Shown here: positions 55,701-64,000 of the stretch, in pieces
Layout of the letters: every line of letters begins with the position of its first letter
Numbering within the stretch: position 1 is the stretch's first letter
From: Bugulina stolonifera
Lineage: Eukaryota; Bryozoa; Gymnolaemata; Cheilostomatida; Bugulidae
NCBI GenBank assembly: GCA_935421135.1
Contig: OW285197.1
Coordinates: 13,397,223-13,461,222, forward strand
Direction: 5' to 3'
Length of the DNA stretch: 64,000 bases
The notes under the pieces: generated by a model
Databases searched by the model: none
The model's input: the letters and a program-made list of their open reading frames with translations, nothing else
What the model was told of the DNA's origin: nothing
Position numbers and translations under genes: made by a program

Positions 55701-57711
55701 TAATCACTGGGCTGAACTGTAAATAAATGTAATGTCTAGAGAGACAACTACTGCCAGACATATTATTTGTTTTCCCATACATACAGTACATTATACTAGG
55801 TAATCCAAGAAGAAAACGACTCCTACATTATAATATTAAGTTCCACAAGAAAATAATGTCAATAATTTTGGTAATAAACATAAACCTACTCATTGGTTTG
55901 TGCTTCATATCTTTGTCAAGCCTTTTACAACAAATGTACACACAAGCAGTACGCATACACTTACATGTAATACAAGTATAAGGTAATGATATATTATCTG
56001 TGTGGGAATACACTTACCTTACTTTACACTTACCTTACACTTACCTTACACTTACCTTACACTTACCTTACACTTACCTTACACTTACCTTACACTTACC
56101 TTACACTTACCTTACACTTACCTTACACTTACCTTACACTTACCTTACACTTACCTTACACTTACCTTTACCATATACACACTGGACATCTACAGTCTCT
56201 TCCAGATTTACTTCTCTCTTGATCTTCCCCTGTTCACAATAACATCTGGGAACACACTGTATTATTATTATATATATCATTATTCACACCAGCACAATAG
56301 TGCATGGCTATATCATACATATTATACATACTACACATGACATGGTATACTTGACTTGTACTATACACAAAACACCACATAATATGCATGTATTAATGAT
56401 GCTACATACTGCATGATGATCCATGCAAGGCATGTAATAATCATATCGATTCTTTCTTATAATACTGCTGTAAACACCAGTGTAGTTCAAATTGGGCAAA
56501 CCATTTACACAGAGTTGAAATGCACAAGCATAGGTGTGTATATGTACAATGTAACATAACAACTATGAACAGGTTGTTGGCACCTAGACTCACCTGTTAG
56601 CCCTGTCAGGTAGACAACCACAACCTGCAGGCACCTTGCATCCAGAGAAGATAGTCAGCTGATCATCCACAAACGAGTTATCTGGAAATGACGTTCCATA
56701 ATTATACAATCTTTGACAATATTGTAATGGTTTCTGTGATTTGGTGCGGTCGTCCTTGGACGACTATCGACCCAGAAATGAAGTGCCTATGAGTGGTAAT
56801 AGGACTTCGCATTACATGAAAGATCGAGCGGTCTCAGTAGCCCAAATACTACCAAAGACGACCCATCTGATCTCAAGTCCGACCTTCAGACTATACAGTG
56901 AAAGAGAGTAATTCAACCTAGTAGGCGGTTCGCAAAGCGAATGACCTAGTAAAAGGAAGAGAAAGTCCCTGTATCAAGTATAGATGTGTCTTTATTGAAA
57001 GCCAAGTGTAGACTGAGACAATGAACAGTAAAACAGTGCCCTTTATATAGTATAAGGACTTCCGGCCGACGTGACGTCGGGAAAAGACGACGTGTGGTCG
57101 TCCGGAAGTTGCGCAACAAGATGGCCGCCGGAAGCCCGACGGCCGACCCAAAATAGGTCGGGTTCTACAAAAGTTGCTTATAATGGTCCAATTCATGTAC
57201 AAAATGAATATCAATGGATTCTGAGAGGTCGGGCCTCTGTACATGGGTATAAAAGGCATAAAAAAGGACTTAGTGACATTCATGTGACTATGTACAACAA
57301 CATATAGTAAGATACATGAATAAGGAATGAGCATAAACACATGGAGACATGTATATAGACGGTAATTAAGTACTTTGAACATGCAATGCAGTTAAAGGTA
57401 AGTATACGAGCACTAATTGTGAGAATGTTAGTGTCAGGTGAGTAGCGCTGTAACAACTACTAGGCACTTAGGGTGCGGTGGAGCTTCGTCCAGGAGTTGG
57501 GGTCGTATACAAATGTCCTGTACCATCACAATATATTAGAAGCTAGCTCTATGCCCATTAATGGTTTATATTAATCCTTTTATGGAGTAGTTGAAAGGTT
57601 TACTACATAGGAACATGATGATGTACAGTTGTAGATATACCCCTAGAACTTACCTGGTGAAGTGGACAGTACTTGGTGGCATATTATTATGGTCACCCAG
57701 ACTAAATTCAT
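52779..57711 (-). CDS. Type I membrane protein with Cys-rich ectodomain
   Basis: Minus-strand exons: 57654-57711 (signal peptide MNLVWVTIIICHQVLSTSP), 56594-56681, a tentative 56356-56467, 56166-56229, 55214-55423, 54359-54485 and 52779-53031. Phases join (303 residues with the tentative exon, which is needed because the exons around it do not match in phase). Ectodomain cysteines: C-x5-C-x-C (residues ~35-42), then VRCRNDSDCG...VCNIIY...GYCECSPP...GLCV, reminiscent of an EB/EGF-like module. One membrane span, WWVYPSAVACLLGILSVVAV. The cytoplasmic tail is strongly basic and Ser/Arg-rich (RKLRARRTRSQSRARSRS), then Gln/Pro-rich. I do not recognise the family. Two solo LTRs lie in introns 1 and 6. 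The last exon could continue through a donor-like site at its end. Confidence 0.62.
53391..53938 (+). mobile_element. 5'-truncated solo LTR, plus orientation
   Basis: It matches the complement of 56723-57530 from AAGTCTTTTAATGCC to the terminal CCATTACA, with a TATA box (ACTATATAAAGGGC near 53610) and CAATAAAGACAC near 53663. About 250 bp of the U3 end is missing. It lies in the last intron of the membrane-protein gene, antisense to it. Confidence 0.9.
53955..54330. repeat. Degenerate tandem array of a GAGAGGACAACTTCC word
   Basis: About eight units of 45-60 bp, each with TTAGAGAGAGGACAACTTCC (variable) followed by TAACTACAATAC-type sequence. The same core word occurs alone at several distant sites. 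Confidence 0.75.
56016..56165. repeat. 11-bp array of consensus splice donors
   Basis: Plus-strand unit CTTACCTTACA, about 13 copies. On the minus strand each unit reads AAGGTAAGTGT, the consensus 5' splice site. It begins exactly at the donor of the minus-strand exon 56166-56229. Confidence 0.92.
56723..57530 (-). mobile_element. Solo LTR, minus orientation, 808 bp
   Basis: Ends TGTAATGG and CCATCACA, flanked by ATAT on both sides (56719-56722 and 57531-57534). A minus-strand TATA box and AATAAA are arranged as in the 5494 copy. It lies in intron 1 of the membrane-protein gene in the same orientation as the gene, so its promoter or polyadenylation signal could affect the transcript. Confidence 0.93.
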
Positions 57712-59539
57712 GTTTCTCCTTGGAGTGTTACAAACGAAAGCGTCGCGTAAACAATCATTCTTTATTCCCACAGAAGAATGTTTGTGGGAAATTGTAAGAG
57801 CTAAAGGTCGGAGTTGTCCGGATAAAATGCTGTCCATAATAGCAATTATAGGACAAGGAAGATCGAGGAAGAGGTGTATTCCTGTACTCAATACAAACTT
57901 GTCTTTGAGTCACATTCAATTGCTCCACCCCATTTTATTCAATCTTTGCGTCTTTTAGACTAGCAAAATCTAAAAATAATAAAACTAATTTATTATGAAA
58001 TGGCATAACTAGTTGGAAAAAGTGTTATCTTGATACACCATTGTCCTTTCACATAATAGCACCTAGTTGTACAATCATATAGATATAAATAGTAAGTCTA
58101 TATGCTATGTATCTACGTATCTACCACTCTCAGTGTAGAAATTACGAAGGTGGACTATAGATTAATTAATAGAAGTAGCATAGAGGGTGTTTAGACCTAT
58201 AAATACAACCATCAGGGTAGTAATAGCTCAGCACTTGGAGTTCATCATTTGAATTAAAATATTCCACTTTAACCCATGCTGATAGGCAAGTGTCACCAAC
58301 AGCATGTACACAAGGAAGTATTAGTGTTAGTGTTATCTAACTACTAAATATCTGCTCCATAATTTAGTACTTGATATACTCTCTTGAATTTTGGTTCTCC
58401 ACTAGGTGTCTCCCTTACCAACACAGACTTTCTTGTCCCCAGACCAAACACCATCTCACATCCTCCATGTTATGTAGCAGTAGCATCAGGACTTTTGTCT
58501 TGTGGCAGGTCATGCTGTGATTATCTTTCCCCGTTAACATGGATAGCATAATATTAAGTATAGAAAAAGTGCCACTGTGGCTGGGGCTGTGGGGTTCCCA
58601 AGAGGTTCCCAGTCTAGTGTTTACTTAGATTAGTCGATCCTCCATTTCATAGATCAAGTAAAGACCAGTCGGTGTTAACGGGAAAATTTGGACAAATTCA
58701 AAACAAGTGAAAAGCTTGTGGCAATTAAGTTGTTGGGCGGGTGATTAGAAGCGACTACATCAGGGCTATCTGCTGCTTCAAATACATCCTGCTGTACAAC
58801 ACACCAGTTGTTACAGCGATTGAAACTAAGGCTATGAATTTACATGATGAGCTGTGTGCACCTGGAGGTCATTTTCAAGGTCAAAGGCCGGTACCTGAGA
58901 GGTAGACATTGTTGTCACGGAGGTCGTCTTCAGGTCAATGTCTTATATAAGGTGTAAATTACACCAGTATAGTATATCACTGTAGTGGAATGAAGCATCT
59001 CGGCATGCTATCAGAAATACAGCCCCCTGATTGGCTCAACTGGTCACCCTGAGGGCAGCTGACCTTGCCTGTCGGTCATCTGCCATAAGATCACCTCTCT
59101 GCAAGGTGAGATAATTGAGCTGTGCTTAGCTTACTCACGTTTCCTATGCATCGTTGAACTGCTGGCTGCATGCTACGTTTTCATTCAACCAATGACAGGT
59201 CCTATTGTGTTATTTATAGTAAAGGGTGTGATATAGATATAGTAAGGTTTGATAGTATATAGTGTAATACCTCAATTATCTGATTACAGGAGACAAAAAG
59301 ATGTTTTCTAAAGAGATAGAAAATATCTGACCTGTAAAATGACTGTGTCACAGACCCCATCAATGTTTACGTAAGAGTCAATAATGCTATACACTAGTTT
59401 CTACCCTCATTGGTTAAGCCAGTCACTAACGTACGGGCATTGTTGATCACAGCCCAAGATACTCATTAATGTAAGATGGTTTTCTAGATAAAATAGAGAA
59501 TGTAAAAGCAGTATACACATTTTTTGCCCCAATTTGAGG
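57712..59539. other. Divergent intergenic region
   Basis: Lies between the starts of the minus-strand membrane-protein gene and the plus-strand cytokine-like gene, so it holds both promoters. No coding frame with splice context is recognised. A GC-richer patch near 58400-58720 gives no readable gene. Confidence 0.5.
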
Positions 59540-59548
59540 TATAAAAGG
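59540..59548 (+). promoter_or_regulatory. TATA box of the cytokine-like gene
   Basis: TATAAAAGG, 74 bp upstream of the ATG at 59622, leaving a leader of about 45 nt for a start 30 bp downstream. It is the clearest core promoter in the window. Confidence 0.65.
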
Positions 59549-59621
59549 GGGAGATGGAGTGTCGGGGCAGTATAGACCGTCTAAGTTGGACCGAGCATAA
59601 AAGTGAAGAACAGCAGCAAAC

Positions 59622-62600
59622 ATGAGAGGTAAGTAAATAATATACATATAATTATACAAGTATTATGGTATTCAATAAATAATAGTTTTACAAAATGCAA
59701 TAGATAATAAATGATAGTTTTTCAGAAAGTTTTTCATGCTAAAACACTTTGCAAGCTATTCAGTTTTTTAGATAAGAGTAAAGATTTCTTGCTTCTGAAT
59801 TGGGTTCAAATATAAGTTACTGTGAGTTAATTGTTATTTGAATAATGTTGTAAAATAACTTTTTTACTATATTTTTGCTATAGATCTGAATATCCGACAG
59901 GCTAGACATTGCGCACTTGCATTCGCTGCATTGCTGCTTCTAGAGAGTGTCACTGAAGTCAAATCCTTCACAGTCAAGAGGCACGAGAACAGAAATAAAA
60001 GGTATGGAAGACTAAAATATATTAATATTTAAAAGTGCTGCTTGAGTTGGGTCAAGCTATATAAATTGGTTTCAGTACAAATGCTCGTAAAACAATTCCC
60101 ACAGAGTTACTAAGGACAGGACATAAAAAAATTCAGCAAATGGTTGAATTGTTCTGATGAGTTTTACTTCCTAGAACTAAGGATAGGTCACATGACCACT
60201 AGTGGTTGGTCACACGACCACTAGTGGCTGGTCACATGACCACTAGTGGCTGGTCACATGACCACTAGTGGTTGATTTGTACAACACCTTGAGTTCGGCC
60301 GGATGCATTCAAATGCTCTAATAATTTGCCACACAAAAACGCTATGTGTGGCAAGATACAATGTATATGTACTTGTAACATGTGCATGTTGCATTACATA
60401 TAGCGTGCATATCATTGGACTTCAATAAATAATATATAAACATTGAATGTTTTGAGTCAATTCAATCTCTCCTTTTACAATAGATTAGAAAGCTTGGTAA
60501 ATCAGAAATATTGTATTTATTAACCAAAAAACTTTCTTTGACTGGAGAATAATTACACTATGCAATCAATTATCTGCAGTGTATAGCATAAATATATGTG
60601 ACTTCTAGACACGCGACTGATAGTTACTGTGCAGAGATGACCATTCCAGTCACAGAAGCTTTAGTCAAGACCAGAAATATTTCTAAACATTTTATAGTGA
60701 GTATTTGACTATCATACTATTATAATATTGTAAAGTACCGGTAGCCTAGATGTCTAGAGGCTACAAACTATATGCACACAGTAACCTTAGGTCACATACA
60801 GGAAGAGATCAGTGGAGAGCCAAGCTTACTCAACTTGCTAGTTTTTATATAGTAATGCTAGTAAATAGTTTCCTTTAATTTTTTGCCTGAAAATAAAAAT
60901 ATTCTGTACTTATAAGATACACTGTAATATCGTAATCTGAGCTGTAATTATATACAAAGTATACAATATTGTCGTCCCTCCCTCCCAGCTATAGTATTTC
61001 ACGGATCATTTTCCGTCAACAGTTGCATTACGTCACCATTTCCTGTTCATCGATGACATATCCAGTTAACTAACCAATGAGAGTGAAGCATTATCAACAT
61101 GTTTACAATAGTAATGACAACCCCCAAAGTTAATGTACCTGTTAATATATTATGTGTACCCATGTATTACAATGTAATATTGACTTTACATGTAGCCTAC
61201 TTCCATGCAGAACACCTTACACCATGTATGTCTATGTACAATAACAATAACTTATTATGCATATATATTATGTCGACTGTTATTATTACATACAGATTTC
61301 TATAGTATGAGAGGGATTTACAGTAATAGCACATTGTATGTTGTTAGTAATTATTTTTGTGGCATTTTTAAATAAGCGTTTTATAATGATTAGCCCTAGA
61401 TTGTCGTTTAGTTGCCATGAGACAAATATTTGGATGGACAGCTGTGGGTTTGTAGAGCCTCGATTTCACACCCAATTCACCAATTGTTTCTCATACATGA
61501 TATTATGTTAATCAACCGAGTCTCCTTTATAGCAAACAGAAGATGGTAAAATATGTAACAAATAGAGTTATCTATAACTCATTGTCTGTCTGAAAACGTG
61601 ATAAAATGTCTATAGGACTAGGTGGAAGCAGACGTTTTGTAGATAGTAAACAATGTGATAGTTATGGCTGACTTAGATCTTAAACATTTTGGAGTAATTG
61701 CCAGCTTTATGACAAAACTATGCTAGTGCAAGCCAGCTAATGACCATCTGGAGTGTGCTCCTCACACGCATCACAACCAGTTAATGGTTGGTGTTATTGT
61801 TACCTTGACATTAACCTAGGTTTCTGAATAATTGCAACCTCAACTGGGTTTCTGAGAGTGTAGTAATGTCACACTGGAGAAATTTAACTCTATCGTAGTA
61901 ACTGGCCGATGAACAAGCCCTGTTGGCATCTTCAACTGTAGATACATTGTACCTTTGCTATATTGGAAATTAACAAGACTGTGCATGAGCAGCTAACTCC
62001 CCACTTTATTGCTATGTGTTGGCCATAAAAGGGTACATGTTCACCATCTTGTAAATAATGGTAGCGCTTGTTTTATAGAAAGAGCAAATGTGTTTGTTTA
62101 GCCATGGAGCCACGGTAACGAGGGAGGAAACCTTGACATGTGATGACCTTGGATTTGCAGTAAGTGTGAATGAACGAGTGCTTATAGTAATTACAAGTAA
62201 CAACCACTGTGATTGGCTGGATTTGTATACTTGTACTAAAGTGTTTGGGGTACAAAGATACAGAAGTTGCTCTCTCTCTCTATTTTTTGTTGTATGTAAT
62301 AAAGATATTCCAAGACCTAAATTGCTTAGATTGGAACGTTTTGATAATAACCAGAGAGTTAAGGAGGTACAAGGTTAGAAGCTAAGGCTCCTAGGCTAAG
62401 TTGTTGGAGGCTTTTAATGTGAGACTACATGTACATGTACATATACATGAATGTAATCCAAGTTTTACTCGAGTCTAAATATGTTACAGACGATTATAGA
62501 GAGACAGAATGCAGCCTATGTTCTACATAACTACGTGTGTGCATTAAAGCAGGCGGTCTCTATACACCCCCATTCTTACAAAAGAAGACTGGTGGCACAT

Positions 62601-63566
62601 CTTCAAGATATCATGGCAAAGTTAGGAGTTAATATTAGACATCATTGTACCTCAGAACTACAGGTGGGTAATACAGGGTAGGCCTACATGCAAATACATG
62701 ACATATATTAAAGCATAGTATCTACATGTACATGTATATAATCAAGTACATGTATGTACATGTAAGTACGTAACACTTTATAGTCAAGTACATGTATTTT
62801 AAATAATTAACTATTTACTGTATTTACATGCAAGTACAGACATACGTACATTGTTTGAGTGTACTGGTATGAATGTTAGCTCGATTTACCACTCTACCTT
62901 TATTGATGAGCGAGCATGTATTGCTGATCTCAGGGTGCCATCAATTACAGTCCCAAGGTAAATGGGCTCTTCAATTCTAATAATAGAAACAGGAAATTGA
63001 CTTGGCACGCTTCACAATTTAATCGTTACTTTAATTACTTTCATAACTACTTGAGAAGACAGTTCGCATGCATGTTTTATAGCCTCAGAGTTTTATCTTA
63101 GCCATAGAAACTATCTTACCCACCCGATCCATTAATGAGAGCTATTATACTAGTGTACATTCACTTACATACATGCAATATATATGACCTACAAAAACGC
63201 GACATGCGCTGGCGGGCGCAGTATACTAATAAATAAAACAATAAAATTTATAGTCTGTTCAAAAATATTTGCCCAGGTTGTGAACTGGATACATTAATAA
63301 AGTAATATTACTACGCTGTGATACTGTACTGCACCGCATCGCTCCACATGACTCTGCGCTGCACTGTATTGCACGGCGTTGCATTGCACTCTACTGTGTA
63401 CTGTACCATATTACAGCTGGAGCTGGTGACACTCAAAGAGAGATATGACGTGGTTCTGCTGCCGCTGGAGAAAAAATTGCTATGTCTTCAGAGACTCTGC
63501 GGAGTTTCTGTTCCCTCAACCATACGAGTGTTCGAGGACTGTGATTGGACGGATCATTCTGGGTAG
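59622..63566 (+). CDS. Secreted helix-rich protein, candidate helical cytokine
   Basis: Exons 59622-59628, 59884-60001, 60609-60696, 62079-62159, 62490-62663 and 63417-63566 join in phase (618 nt, 205 residues). Exon 1 holds only seven coding bases. Residues 12-25 form a signal-peptide core (CALAFAALLLLESV). RNKR at 39-42 is a furin-type site. The predicted mature chain (from 43) has eight cysteines (49, 76, 92, 114, 151, 179, 184, 198), one N-glycosylation site (NIS, 65) and four amphipathic segments: about 48-78 (MTIPVTEALVKTRNISKHFI), 98-122 (TIIERQNAAYVLHNYVCAL), 127-145 (YKRRLVAHLQDIMAKLG) and 156-184 (LELVTLKERYDVVLLPLEKK). Size, helix count, tiny first exon, TATA box and AU-rich 3' UTR resemble long-chain four-helix cytokines. 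The fold call is inference; I see no direct sequence match. Confidence 0.72.
60002..60608. other. Intron 2 of the cytokine-like gene with a short repeat
   Basis: 60190-60262 has three to four copies of GGTCACATGACCACTAGTGG plus CT. Each contains the palindromes CACATG-like and CCACTAGTGG. Confidence 0.75.
60697..62078. other. Intron 3 of the cytokine-like gene
   Basis: 1.4 kb without a second gene. Short open frames (61099-61305 and others) have no supporting context. Confidence 0.6.
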
Positions 63567-63605
63567 TAAATTAAAATACAATAGGGAATAGACAATTATA
63601 TATAA

Positions 63606-63630
63606 ATATTTATTTATTTATTTATTTATT
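63606..63630 (+). promoter_or_regulatory. AU-rich element in the 3' UTR
   Basis: Five to six overlapping ATTTA pentamers (ATATTTATTTATTTATTTA type) lie between the stop at 63566 and the AATAAA at 63641. Overlapping AUUUA/UUAUUUAUU words are the classic decay element of short-lived cytokine mRNAs. Confidence 0.6.
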
Positions 63631-63640
63631 AGTTTTTTAA

Positions 63641-63646
63641 AATAAA
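63641..63646 (+). terminator. Polyadenylation signal of the cytokine-like gene
   Basis: AATAAA 75 bp after the stop codon and directly downstream of the AU-rich element. Confidence 0.6.
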
Positions 63647-64000
63647 CTGGTATAACAAACAATGTACTGTATTGTCCATCCTTGAAGGAGACATGTATTA
63701 TTTTTTGCCATGCATGTGTAACCCACTGGTTTACTGGTCACCAGCTGTGAAGATTTAATCTAGTTAGCTAGAGTTCCTAGCAACCAATAAATTTCTGATG
63801 TAACGGGTGGGGTAGGTAGGTGATTGATTGAATAAATGGTAGGAGAATTGTTTACCGACCTCAGTTTTTAGCAAAGTACTGAAATAACTACATTACCAGC
63901 TGTAGTCTGTTTATCTCATATCCAGTATGACCATGAGACACTAATGCTAGTTATATTTAGTTATTTACTTGACAAAAAGTTGTCCTTTCTTAGTCTCTAC
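63647..64000. other. Window end, no gene recognised
   Basis: AT-rich sequence. An AAAAGTTGTCCTTTCT copy of the dispersed word lies near the end. Confidence 0.6.

Noticed and set aside
56016..56165. Telomere-like repeat
   Set aside because: The 11-bp TTACCTTACAC unit is not a telomere motif, is internal and is anchored on a splice donor.

Overview
The window is animal nuclear DNA. It is AT-rich, with intron-containing genes that have GT-AG borders, many minisatellites, solo LTRs and no bacterial-style operons. An uninterrupted fibrillar collagen with a COLFI domain, an endophilin-B and a prokineticin-like gene point to a metazoan. The compact genes and the unusual collagen N-propeptide suggest a sponge or another early-branching invertebrate. 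That placement is inference; no rRNA or mitochondrial marker is present.

Layout. 1-2.2 kb holds a long foldback element and an old solo LTR. 2.2-7.2 kb (+) is a nine-exon C6orf136/DUF2358-like gene with a younger solo LTR in an intron. 8.4-24.1 kb (+) is a 32-exon fibrillar collagen that I could assemble in one frame (1651 codons plus stop): signal peptide, a single-exon N-propeptide made of a helical repeat I do not recognise, about 337 Gly-X-Y triplets and a COLFI domain. 24-27 kb is mostly non-coding. 27.0-39.8 kb is a cluster of five intact intronless paralogues plus one broken copy; their C-terminal pattern resembles the tubby/scramblase fold. Within this cluster, at 36.1-37.6 kb (+), lies a four-exon secreted protein with the ten-cysteine prokineticin pattern.

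41.7-51.8 kb (-) is a complete endophilin-B gene (BAR plus SH3). It has two alternative exons for the first half of the SH3 domain and a possible 15-nt microexon. 52.8-57.7 kb (-) is a type I membrane protein with a Cys-rich ectodomain and a basic tail; solo LTRs sit in two of its introns. 59.6-63.6 kb (+) is a six-exon gene for a 205-residue secreted, helix-rich protein with a TATA box, a furin-type site and an AU-rich 3' UTR. I consider it a candidate helical cytokine.

The genes do not form a pathway. The strongest candidates for something undescribed are the cytokine-like gene, the tubby/scramblase-like cluster, the collagen N-propeptide repeat and the switchable SH3 exon pair. A recurring structural theme is tandem arrays that begin or end exactly at splice junctions.
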